Source: Oceanospirillaceae bacterium (GTDB lineage: Bacteria > Pseudomonadota > Gammaproteobacteria > Pseudomonadales > Balneatricaceae). From it: a stretch of 64,000 nt of DNA. The notes beneath the pieces were generated by a model. That model saw nothing but the letters and a program-made list of their open reading frames with translations, had not been told where the DNA came from and made no database searches. The stretch is from NCBI GenBank assembly GCA_024640955.1, contig JAHEDZ010000016.1, positions 22,677 to 86,676 on the forward strand, given 5' to 3'. Numbering within the stretch: the first letter of the stretch is position 1; each line of letters opens with the position of its first letter. A program made the translations under genes and the position numbers. Below are positions 56,851 through 64,000 of the stretch, in pieces.

Positions 56851-57753
56851 CTAATCGCGGTGCAACACCAGTACATCACAGCCAAGACGCGCTAATAGCC
56901 GCTCGGTGGTACTTCCGAGCAACAGGCGCTCCAACAGACTGTGCTCATTGGTACCCAGGATCAAGATATCAATGCGCTGCTCCTCGACAAAGCGCGGCAA
57001 CTCTACCTGCACCTCGCCCTCTAGTAACTGCATCAGCGGGCCTCCTACAGGGCGGTCGATCTGACTGAGGAGCGCTTCAATCCGATTACGGTGCTCCTCG
57101 CCGACTTGAGACTGCAAGCTGGCGTAGTCAGTGATGATCTGCTCATCAAAAATAGTCGCTTGCGGTAGGCTAAGCAAGCAGTGCACCACGTGCATCTCTG
57201 CACTCAGACGCTGCGCCATCTTGTCGGCGGTTTTGAGTAACTCAACTTCTAGTTGATCATCTCGGGTATCTGTGTGGAATGGGTTCAGTGCAACGGCGAT
57301 GCGCGGATGGGCTGGCCACTCGGTTCCATTGGCAAACATCAGGGGTGTGTGCAGCTCCCGGACTAGATCCTGCTCTTCCCCGCCAATTAGCCAATCCAGA
57401 AAGTCGTTATTCTCGCGCCGTGGCACTACTAGCAGATCCGGCTTGTAACGCTCTGCTTGACGCATCACCGCTGCGGGAAAGCTCGGGTGCCAGCAAACAT
57501 CGGCCACAACATCCGCATCATCACGGAGATTTGCGATCAGCTTATCAGCCTGATTTTGACGGTGCCGGGCATAAAGTTGGCGCGCCTCAGCTTCGGTTTC
57601 CGGATCATCACTGGTAGCCGCTTCGAAGGCGGGGTGATAGACCGTCATAAACCATTCAGTGTGCCCAGCTTCGCTTGTTAGGCTCAGCCCCTTCCTTAGT
57701 TGCGGCAGCGAAAGCTTCGCTTCCTCGGTTGTTACCAATACACGCTTATACAT
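56851..57753 (-). CDS. Tandem universal stress protein (UspE-like)
   Basis: 300 residues with two UspA domains. The first (KRVLVTTEEAK..., LLVVPRRENN) is divergent; the second (IAVALNPFHTD..., ILILGTNEHSLLERLLLGSTTERLLARLGCDVLVL) has a near-intact G-2x-G-9x-G(S/T)-type ATP loop. Two-domain Usp proteins support survival under oxidative and growth-arrest stress. The ATG at 57753 has GGAG six bases upstream; a TTG at 57765 is rejected. Confidence 0.88.
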   Translation of the reverse strand: MYKRVLVTTEEAKLSLPQLRKGLSLTSEAGHTEWFMTVYHPAFEAATSDDPETEAEARQLYARHRQNQADKLIANLRDDADVVADVCWHPSFPAAVMRQAERYKPDLLVVPRRENNDFLDWLIGGEEQDLVRELHTPLMFANGTEWPAHPRIAVALNPFHTDTRDDQLEVELLKTADKMAQRLSAEMHVVHCLLSLPQATIFDEQIITDYASLQSQVGEEHRNRIEALLSQIDRPVGGPLMQLLEGEVQVELPRFVEEQRIDILILGTNEHSLLERLLLGSTTERLLARLGCDVLVLHRD

Positions 57754-57883
57754 AGCACTCTCCAACCAGCATATCTTTAACTATAGGCAATGGATGATTG
57801 CTCGCGCAGGAAGATTTACATTTTATTGATCTGCCACTAATATTAGCGATACTGCATACACTGATATCTACTGAGTCCCTTGA

Positions 57884-58213
57884 ATGAGCAGTCAAACCGC
57901 TAACCGCCTACCTCCTGAAGCACTCGCGCTAATGCGTGAAAACGCAGGTAGTGCTGCGCGTTTGATGAAGGCTTTGGCTAACGATAGTCGATTGATGATT
58001 CTCTGCTATCTGGACGGTAAAGAGCTCTCTGTTAGTGAATTGAATGAGAATCTCGACCTGAGCCAGTCGGCTCTATCACAACACCTGGCAGTGCTGCGTC
58101 GTGATGGGCTTGTGAAGACCCGTCGCGATTCGCAGACTATCTACTACTCTCTCTCGGGTGACCAGGCGAGCCGAATAATCTCTACGCTGCACGAGATGTT
58201 CTGCCCAGTCTAA
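57884..58213 (+). CDS. ArsR-family regulator, possible persulfide sensor
   Basis: 109 residues, winged helix-turn-helix: MKALANDSRLMILCYLDGKELSVSELNENLDLSQSALSQHLAVLRRDGLVKTRRDSQTIYYSL. Cysteines occur only at positions 41 and 107, the same numbering as the disulfide/tetrasulfide pair of SqrR, and the SqrR/BigR motif LSQSALSQHL is conserved. The metal-binding ELCVCDL box of ArsR/SmtB is absent. It probably responds to sulfane sulfur. No sulfide:quinone reductase is adjacent, so its target is unclear. Confidence 0.82.
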   Translation: MSSQTANRLPPEALALMRENAGSAARLMKALANDSRLMILCYLDGKELSVSELNENLDLSQSALSQHLAVLRRDGLVKTRRDSQTIYYSLSGDQASRIISTLHEMFCPV

Positions 58214-58250
58214 TACCTCTTCACGAAGTTGCAGATAGGAGCAGCAGTGA

Positions 58251-58556
58251 TCAGATCAACAGTGCGTAGAGCAAGCTACCTGCAAAGATACTGATCAGCG
58301 GGTTTTTTAGCGTCCACTGCAGAAACGCTACACAGATAGTCGACATCAGCACAATGCCGAGCGTTGCACTACTGCTGATCAAATCCGCTGTCGCATAAAC
58401 CACCAACAACACCATCATCACTGGCGGTAAGTATCGCCCCAAAAAGCGCAGCAACGGATGTTGAGCGAAGCGGCCCAATAACACAAAAGGTAAAGCTCTG
58501 GTCGCAAAGGTCGCTAAGGTGCCCACCAGAATTACTCCCCAGATGTAGCTATCCAT
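58251..58556 (-). CDS. azlD: AzlD-family membrane protein
   Basis: 101 residues, four hydrophobic helices (YIWGVILVGTLATFATRALPFVLLG, LPPVMMVLLVVYATADLI). The small partner of AzlC in branched-chain amino acid export. AGGAG lies six bases before the ATG at 58556, inside the end of azlC; the open frame to 58637 is not needed. Confidence 0.85.
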   Translation of the reverse strand: MDSYIWGVILVGTLATFATRALPFVLLGRFAQHPLLRFLGRYLPPVMMVLLVVYATADLISSSATLGIVLMSTICVAFLQWTLKNPLISIFAGSLLYALLI

Positions 58557-59218
58557 CGTCCACTCCTGTAAGTCCCCAATAACAGCCCCAGCGCCAATGT
58601 AATCGACACCAACAACATCTGCCCGGACCAAAGCCAAACCGCCACGGCTCCAATACCTGCTGCCGCAAGCATCAGGCCCGCACTTCGCACAGCGCGATAC
58701 TGTTCAACACAAAGCACAATAAAGAGCCCCGGTAGCACAAAGGCGAGCGACTCAGTCGGGATCTCGACCCCCTCACCGAACAGCCCACCTAGGGTACAAC
58801 CGAGTACCCAATAGCTCTGATTGATCATCATTATTTGCCAATGCAGATCCTGGTCTGCTCGCTTCTCTTGCGGTAAAGCGGTTATCAGTGAGTAACTCTC
58901 ATCAGTCAAAGCAAAGATCAAATACCAGCGTCGCCAACCCTTGAGGTTGAGTTCACTCAACAAGCTCAAACCGTAAAAAATATGGCGGGCATTAAGCAGA
59001 AAAATTGCGATGGCAACAGAGAGCAGGCTGGCTTGATTAGCGATCAGACCAATACTGAGAAATTGCGCTGATCCGGCAAAAATAAACAGTGCCATTGCAG
59101 TCGCCATATACCAGGCGTAATCCAGCTGAGATACAAAAAGCACTCCAAAGGCCATACCCAGAGGAATGTAGCCGAAGGCGACCGGCAGTGTAGTAGAGAG
59201 CAGTCTGCGCACGAGCAA
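58532..59218 (-). CDS. azlC: AzlC-family branched-chain amino acid permease subunit
   Basis: 228 residues, LPVAFGYIPLGMAFGVLFVSQ, FAGSAQFLSIGLIANQAS, LLNARHIFYGLSLLS and FALTDESYSLI are AzlC signatures. With AzlD it forms an exporter. The start is uncertain: the only in-frame candidates are a TTG at 59218 and a GTG at 59212, while the nearby ATG with the best AAGGA spacing is in another frame. Confidence 0.83.
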   Translation of the reverse strand: MLVRRLLSTTLPVAFGYIPLGMAFGVLFVSQLDYAWYMATAMALFIFAGSAQFLSIGLIANQASLLSVAIAIFLLNARHIFYGLSLLSELNLKGWRRWYLIFALTDESYSLITALPQEKRADQDLHWQIMMINQSYWVLGCTLGGLFGEGVEIPTESLAFVLPGLFIVLCVEQYRAVRSAGLMLAAAGIGAVAVWLWSGQMLLVSITLALGLLLGTYRSGRWIATSGE

Positions 59219-59382
59219 GCACCATTAAATTCCTTGATTGAAAAATACTGCAAATCTAACCAGAACTAATAGAAAAATTTAATTTTTCGGCTGTTCGAGA
59301 GCTGAATTATATTCCGCGGTGTGGCTGTTGATCAGAAATTAGTCAGCAGGTCGTTCTACAACCTTGGTGCAGGAGTAATAGG

Positions 59383-59577
59383 ATGGGCACTAAAGTTAAG
59401 GTCGAACAAAATATCGACGACGTGGATAACTGGGATGATGCGTTTGATGACGATGCTGAACTGGGCACCCGCTCAAAGCTGCGCTACAACAGTAAACGCC
59501 GCCGTGATATCGAGGACATTATGGAAGAGCGTCGCCTAGCTCGCGAGCTGCAAGATGGGTGGGACGAGGCTTATTAA
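59383..59577 (+). CDS. Small charged protein, resembles PA3496 family
   Basis: 64 residues: a very acidic first half (IDDVDNWDDAFDDDAEL) and a basic helical second half (KRRRDIEDIMEERRLARELQDGW). AGGAG lies eight bases before the ATG. The RRxIEDxxExRRLxxELxD pattern recalls the short PA3496-type proteins of pseudomonads, of unknown function. Confidence 0.65.
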   Translation: MGTKVKVEQNIDDVDNWDDAFDDDAELGTRSKLRYNSKRRRDIEDIMEERRLARELQDGWDEAY

Positions 59578-59849
59578 TAGGCCGAAAAGACGCATAACGC
59601 GAATTTTTGATAGCACATAACGTCATAAAGGCCTTAAAGGTATTGCGCGCCCTCATGCGATCTGATCTCATAAGGCCGTCTGGGCGTGAGAGCTGTAACG
59701 GCTCCTGCGTTTAGCACCTCGGTCGATTCCAGTGACTTAGCTGGGATCGGCCACCCATTTCCCCTCGTACCTCTTCTATATCTGTTTTGCGCGCTGCTGC
59801 ATTCTGCTAGCATTAGACGCCTATTTTTTCAGCCGCATCGAGTTTGCTA

Positions 59850-60935
59850 ATGAATAAGTTTTGGAGCCCACAGATCGCAGATCTTGTGCCGTATACCCCG
59901 GGCGAGCAGCCTAAAATTGCCGATCTCACCAAGCTGAACACCAACGAGAGCCCTTACCCACCGGCGCCGGGTGTAGAGCATGTGCTGCAGAGTTTCGACA
60001 GCGCACGTCTACGTCTCTACCCCGACCCCGAAGCAAGCGACCTGAAACAGGCCCTAGCATCGACTTACGGTGTAGACACTAAACAAGTATTTGTGGGTAA
60101 CGGCTCAGACGAAGTGCTGGCACACGCCTTTATGGCCTTTTTCCGCCAAAGCAAACCGGTCGTTAAGCCGGCGATTACCTACAGCTTCTACGAGGTCTAT
60201 GCCGATCTCTACGGCATCGATCTGATCAATATGCCGCTCAATAGCGAATTCGGCATCGACTTGGGTGCCTTCCCTGCAGAGAACGGCGGCATTATCTTTG
60301 CCAACCCGAATGCCCCTACCGGTAAGGCTGTGCCCCTGTATCAGATTGAAGCACTGCTAGAGCGCAATACCGAGTCTCTGGTTCTGGTTGACGAGGCCTA
60401 CGTCGACTTTGGCGGCGACTCTGCAATTGCACTCGTCGATAAGTACCCTAACTTGCTCGTCACACAGACCTTCTCTAAGTCACGTTCTCTGGCTGGCCTA
60501 CGTATAGGTTTTGGAATCGGCCACCCAGACCTTATCGAGGCACTGGAACGGGTTAAAAACTCGTTCAATTCCTACCCTTTGGATATGGTGGCAATTCAAG
60601 CCGGTGTGGCCTCATTGGCAGACAAAGAGTACTTCGATGCCTGCACAGCAAAGATCATTGCAACGCGTGAGCAGACAGTGACGCAGCTACAAGAGCTCGG
60701 CTTCACCGTGTTGCCTTCAGCAACGAACTTTGTCTTTGCCCAGCACCGCTACCTTGAGGGTGGCGAGTTGATGGGATTTTTGCGCACCAAAGGTGTGTTG
60801 GTGCGTCACTTCAGCCGTCCAGAGATCGCTAACTTCCTGCGCATCACTATAGGCACCGGTGAAGAGATGCAGCGACTGATCGATACTCTCAAGCAACACC
60901 CAGACATCATCTCACTGCCGGTCAGTGCTGAGTGA
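59850..60935 (+). CDS. hisC: Histidinol-phosphate aminotransferase
   Basis: 361 residues, fold-type-I PLP enzyme. LNTNESPYPPAPGV, VFVGNGSDEVLAHAF, IFANPNAPTGKAV, LVLVDEAYVDFGG and the PLP lysine in TFSKSRSLAGLRIGFGI are present, plus the C-terminal LRITIGTGEEMQ arginine. It makes L-histidinol phosphate in histidine synthesis; a role with aromatic substrates is also possible for isolated copies. It is not in a his operon here. ATG 59850 preferred over TTG 59844. Confidence 0.92.
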   Translation: MNKFWSPQIADLVPYTPGEQPKIADLTKLNTNESPYPPAPGVEHVLQSFDSARLRLYPDPEASDLKQALASTYGVDTKQVFVGNGSDEVLAHAFMAFFRQSKPVVKPAITYSFYEVYADLYGIDLINMPLNSEFGIDLGAFPAENGGIIFANPNAPTGKAVPLYQIEALLERNTESLVLVDEAYVDFGGDSAIALVDKYPNLLVTQTFSKSRSLAGLRIGFGIGHPDLIEALERVKNSFNSYPLDMVAIQAGVASLADKEYFDACTAKIIATREQTVTQLQELGFTVLPSATNFVFAQHRYLEGGELMGFLRTKGVLVRHFSRPEIANFLRITIGTGEEMQRLIDTLKQHPDIISLPVSAE

Positions 60936-61801
60936 CAACCTATAGTCAGGGCATACTCTATGGTCTAGGTGCCTACACCATCTGGGGTGCCTTCGGCCTC
61001 TTCTTTACGCTGCTGGCCGATGTTCCCTCTGATGAGGTCTTGGCGCACCGCGTTATCTGGTGTCTGCTGATTGTCATCGGATTGATCCTGATCTCAGGCA
61101 AACTGCGCGTCACGCTCGATATACTGCGCCAGCCTAAAACGCTCGGCTGGCTGACACTAACCTCGATTCTGATCAGCCTCAACTGGTGGATATTTATCTG
61201 GGCGGTGGCCAATAAAGAGGTGATTCAGGCGAGTCTGGGCTACTTTCTCTCCCCACTGATCGCAATCATACTGGGCCGCATATTCCTGGGCGAACGCCTC
61301 AACGCGTTACAGAAAGTGTCGGTTGTGTTAGCGTCTCTCGGTGTTCTCTGGCAGCTGTGGGCCTTGGGCAAGGTGCCTTGGATAGCCCTATCACTCTCGA
61401 GCTTATTTGGCTTTTATGGACTGATCAGAAAACAGACTCAAGTTAACTCGATTTCGGGCCTGACTGTTGAGACGCTGCTGGTAGCCCCCATCGCCCTCGG
61501 ATACGTCTACTACCTCGGTACTCAAGGTCAAAATCATTTTATGTCACACCCCTGGAAGTTGATCGGTTCAGGGCTGATGACGGCTGTACCGCTGCTGCTC
61601 TTTGCATCGGCGGCTAAGCGTTTGCCTTTGAGCACCGTTGGCTTTCTCAATTACCTAGCACCAACACTGCAGATCATTAGCGCAATCTTTATTCTGCAAG
61701 AGCCCTTCCCGCTGCAAAAGATGATCAGCTTTATGTTTATCTGGGCCGGCCTGATTGTCTTCTCTATCAGCATCTACAAACAGCTAAAAACAGCCCGTTA
61801 A
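60932..61801 (+). CDS. rarD: RarD/EamA-family membrane transporter
   Basis: 289 residues with ten hydrophobic helices in two EamA halves. GLGAYTIWGAFGLFFTLL, VLAHRVIWCLLIVIGL, SLNWWIFIWAVANKEVIQASLGYFLSPLIA and LSTVGFLNYLAPTLQ are RarD hallmarks. Substrate unknown (RarD is only named for chloramphenicol sensitivity). GTG start overlaps the hisC stop (GTGA). Confidence 0.9.
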   Translation: MTTYSQGILYGLGAYTIWGAFGLFFTLLADVPSDEVLAHRVIWCLLIVIGLILISGKLRVTLDILRQPKTLGWLTLTSILISLNWWIFIWAVANKEVIQASLGYFLSPLIAIILGRIFLGERLNALQKVSVVLASLGVLWQLWALGKVPWIALSLSSLFGFYGLIRKQTQVNSISGLTVETLLVAPIALGYVYYLGTQGQNHFMSHPWKLIGSGLMTAVPLLLFASAAKRLPLSTVGFLNYLAPTLQIISAIFILQEPFPLQKMISFMFIWAGLIVFSISIYKQLKTAR

Positions 61802-61872
61802 AAGTTGCCGACGGGCTCTGGCCTGCTAGGCTCAATGTAGAGCTGAGTGTTGAGCCGAGAAGGAGCCAATGG

Positions 61873-62232
61873 ATGAGCCAAGCGGTAAATGCCACGATCT
61901 CTCAGGGCGTCGTTGAAGCGCAGGAAGCGAGCGATAAGCGCACTAAAGTAGGACTGATCTTGGGCCCTGACCAGCCGCAGTTTTGGGGTTATCTTGGATT
62001 GGATAAAGGGCAGGTATTTGAACTTACTCTAGTCTGCATTGATGGCGACCGCATGCTCTCATCAATGCGCAACACCACTGAACTGAGCCATCTACAGCAG
62101 GCGCATCTGCGCGCAGCGCATGTTCGCGACCATAAAGCGGCCGACTCAGATCGAGCCCGCCTCCACCATATAGTTATTGGCGCTACACATCGCCGAGTCA
62201 TCAGATGCGAGGAACAGCACCATACGCGCTAG
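61873..62232 (+). CDS. Hypothetical protein overlapping the SDR gene
   Basis: 119 residues, AGGAG seven bases before the ATG and a hairpin (61829-61856) upstream. The first 90 residues (KRTKVGLILGPDQPQFWGYLGLDKGQVFELTLVCIDGDRM) look like real protein, but the last 30 are antisense to the converging dehydrogenase. It may be the truncated start of a longer gene. No family recognised. Confidence 0.35.
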   Translation: MSQAVNATISQGVVEAQEASDKRTKVGLILGPDQPQFWGYLGLDKGQVFELTLVCIDGDRMLSSMRNTTELSHLQQAHLRAAHVRDHKAADSDRARLHHIVIGATHRRVIRCEEQHHTR

Positions 62233-62907
62233 GTATACTGGCTCAATCAACTTGGGTAAGCACTGGCGCTGGCGCTGCTTCTCGAGTGCTTCAGGCGTTG
62301 CCCAGAGCTCCTTCTGACGCTCTGTCATCACCCAGCCCGGTACAACGGTATTGACACGAATCATGTGTCGGCCGAAATCCCGCGCTAGCGTGCGCGTCAT
62401 ACCGTGCACAGCGGCCTTGGCCGTGGCGTATACCGGGAAGCCGCCACCCGCCTCCCACCAAGAGTTAGAGCCCATATTGATGATGCTACCACCGCCGTTC
62501 TTGATCATTCCCGGCGCAACCGCCTGACAAGCGAAAAACATATGACGTAAATTGGTGTTGATGCGGTCGTCATAGTACTCGGGTGTTACTTCAGACCAGT
62601 CGTGACGATCATCGCGTGCCGCGTTGTTCACAAGCACATCGAACTCACCACTCTGCTCGATCAGATCAGCGACAGCCGCTTTGAGTGCGTCGATATCGCG
62701 CAGGTCAAGCTGGCGAAACTGGAGGTTCTCTGCCCCGAGTTCAGCCTGTAAGGCGGTAGCCGCATCTGCATCCATATCGAGTGTGGCAACCCGAGCTCCC
62801 TGAGCCACAAAGGCTTTGACGATTTCGGCACCTATACCGCTGGCACCACCGGTGACTAGAATATGTTTGTCTTTCAAGCTTGGATAAATAGCAAAGTTAT
62901 TGCTCAC
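62146..62907 (-). CDS. Short-chain dehydrogenase/reductase
   Basis: 253 residues. Cofactor loop VTGGASGIGAEIV, Asp after beta-2 (LDMDAD), which favours NAD, VNNAARDD, catalytic Ser in NMGSNSWW, and YATAKAAV (Tyr-x3-Lys). The usual C-terminal YMVEAG is present. Sequences of this kind often act on sugars or polyols; the substrate cannot be named. Confidence 0.88.
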   Translation of the reverse strand: MSNNFAIYPSLKDKHILVTGGASGIGAEIVKAFVAQGARVATLDMDADAATALQAELGAENLQFRQLDLRDIDALKAAVADLIEQSGEFDVLVNNAARDDRHDWSEVTPEYYDDRINTNLRHMFFACQAVAPGMIKNGGGSIINMGSNSWWEAGGGFPVYATAKAAVHGMTRTLARDFGRHMIRVNTVVPGWVMTERQKELWATPEALEKQRQRQCLPKLIEPVYLARMVLFLASDDSAMCSANNYMVEAGSI

Positions 62908-62941
62908 GCAGCACTCCTCATTATGACTCTTTATTCCTAAT

Positions 62942-63718
62942 CTATTGCGCCGTTATTAACCGAATCTCCTCAGTCAAATTGTCGATATCGTCAAGTATAC
63001 GGCTATAGAACAGTTGATAGACGCGCCCCTCTCTTCGATAGGTTTCGGTGTAACCGACCTCGGCCCAGTATAAACACTCCTTGCCCGTGACATCAAAGGT
63101 TCGCACCATCGCGATTTGACCGGGACTATCGCGCAGTAACTTTACTCTCTCATAATCCTGAGGCGAGTAGATCTGACGCAGGACCTGGTCAAAAGCGAGA
63201 CTGATATACAAGCGCTGATGCTCTGACTCGCCCCGAATCAGCTCTCCCACACTGGAATCCAGATCGATCTCTATCAACGCTATCTTGGCGGATGGAATCA
63301 GAGAATTCAGAACGCGCTCCTGCTCTTCTAGACGCCGAAACTGCAGGGCCATCTGTTGTTGATGCCGCATCGAGTCACTAAAATCGATGAGTACGCCACA
63401 GGCTTGCCAGCCATCCGAGGTATCGAGAAACTCAAACTTAAGCTTGATCCAGCGATGTATCCCGTCCCAACCCCGGACGTTCAGCTCGAGTGTCTGAGTG
63501 CCCTTGGCCTATCGTTGAAAACTCAAAGCTTCACGCAGTTGTTTTGCAGATCTATCAACGACATAGGTGAGAAGGGCCTCTGAGTCGACCTGTTCTCCTA
63601 ACGCGGCCAAAAGGCGCTCTCCCGCTAGCTGCGGTAACTGGTCTGGATTCTCCCAAATTACCTCTATGCCTGCCGCTTCAACCACTTGGGCCAGCAGCGA
63701 CCCTTTATCAATTTCCAC
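62942..63718 (-). pseudogene. PAS-domain protein split by one in-frame TAG
   Basis: A single frame runs 258 codons from a GTG at 63718 to the stop at 62942, broken only by a TAG at 63509-63511. Before it: LREALSFQR; after it: AKGTQTLELNVRGWDGIHRWIKLKFEFLD, a PAS core strand continuing without shift. A second PAS-like region follows (SAKIALIEIDLDSS..., RTFDVTGKECLYWAEVGYTE). No catalytic output domain is attached. Either a recent nonsense mutation or a read-through codon. Confidence 0.7.
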
Positions 63719-63879
63719 GCAATCATCCTGATCTCTCGCTTTTCAGCATCATGCGCACTTTATTGTGAGTCGTAAAGGCTCTACATGGATGATTGATCTA
63801 GCCAGTTAGCTAGTTTATGACTATCAATCGGTTTGGGAATAATTAGAAACCTAAACCTGAGCCAGAAACGCATAAAAAA

Positions 63880-63906
63880 GCCCCCACATCTGCAAAATGT
63901 GGGGGC
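63880..63906 (-). terminator. Strong terminator hairpin
   Basis: GCCCCCACAT and ATGTGGGGGC form a 10-bp stem. On the minus strand it is followed by TTTTTTATG, so it probably ends a transcript entering from the right. A shorter GTTTTG follows on the plus strand. Confidence 0.8.
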
Positions 63907-63913
63907 GTTTTGT

Positions 63914-63984
63914 GTAGAAGCGCAGCTATGCTGCGCAATATAACCTGCATCTAATGTAATCGCGCAGCATAGCTGCGCTCCTAC
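63914..63984. repeat. REP-like inverted repeat pair
   Basis: GTAGAAGCGCAGCTATGCTGCGC (63914-63936) and GCGCAGCATAGCTGCGCTCCTAC (63962-63984) are inverted copies differing at one base, 25 bp apart; each is itself a palindrome around GCAGCTATGCTGC. Confidence 0.85.
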
Positions 63985-64000
63985 AGCGCTTCTTAAGCGC

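Noticed and set aside
59037..59225. 62-codon minus ORF with a good ATG overlapping azlC
   Set aside because: Its protein text is not membrane-like or conserved-looking, and the overlapping frame is a clear AzlC; kept only as a note on the azlC start.

Overview
The window is bacterial chromosome from a gammaproteobacterium, probably marine or halophilic. Two things suggest this: the gene set (a full rnfABCDGE cluster followed by nth, an ibpA with an RpoH promoter, a TrpR-type repressor, kdsA, radD, and a gor/xthA pair) and the sodium-linked transport genes (NhaD-type antiporter, Rnf complex, Na/Ca exchanger). I cannot name a genus from sequence alone. Most of the DNA is core metabolism, with several short degraded stretches between intact genes.

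Region 1-13.5 kb. A 5'-truncated DEAD-box RNA helicase (deaD-like), a GIY-YIG protein and NhaD come first. An assimilatory sulfate cluster follows. The minus strand carries cysG, an unrecognised 704-residue protein, cysH, DUF934, cysI and a TauE-type permease. Divergently on the plus strand are cysD and cysN. The shared control region is AT-rich with three copies of ATATAACC. CysN ends in a degenerate APS-kinase-like domain without the P-loop lysine.

Region 13.5-24 kb. The rnfABCDGE-nth operon is tightly overlapped. It is followed by a divergent CsrA-like protein, a DUF2185 gene preceded by a hairpin over its ribosome binding site, and ibpA with a sigma-32 promoter and a ROSE-like RNA thermometer. 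A GntR regulator and a 33-codon small ORF lie divergent to a translationally coupled sugar-kinase/2OG-Fe(II)-oxygenase pair.

Region 24-34.7 kb. A minus-strand signalling block holds a degenerate-GGDEF response regulator, a CheB-CheR-PAS fusion, a periplasmic DsrE-like protein, a REC-histidine kinase and a spermidine-synthase-like protein. A sulfatase remnant and a LysR remnant meet head to head at about 31.03 kb. HMG-CoA-lyase-like and CaiB-type CoA-transferase genes follow, then a homocysteine S-methyltransferase.

Region 34.7-48.7 kb. A SlyD-like PPIase is followed by tRNA-Ser(GGA), whose 3' end and terminator are duplicated as a 58-bp direct repeat 166 bp away. Next are a Na/Ca antiporter, CorA and a large hybrid sensor kinase. 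trpR-trpE-trpG has a trp-operator-like palindrome on the trpR start codon. Adenine deaminase, an ECF sigma factor with a 59-residue zinc anti-sigma protein, leuA and an Lrp regulator complete the region.

Region 48.7-64 kb. This part holds a GGDEF relic, an MBL-fold protein without the HxHxDH motif, radD, a lemA/pilZ composite relic, kdsA, a broken unknown gene, gor, xthA, a tandem universal stress protein, an ArsR regulator with Cys41 and Cys107, azlCD, hisC, rarD, an SDR and a PAS protein interrupted by one TAG. A family of REP-like inverted repeats of about 35 bp recurs in at least six intergenic gaps. No rRNA, CRISPR array, insertion sequence or intact mobile element was seen.
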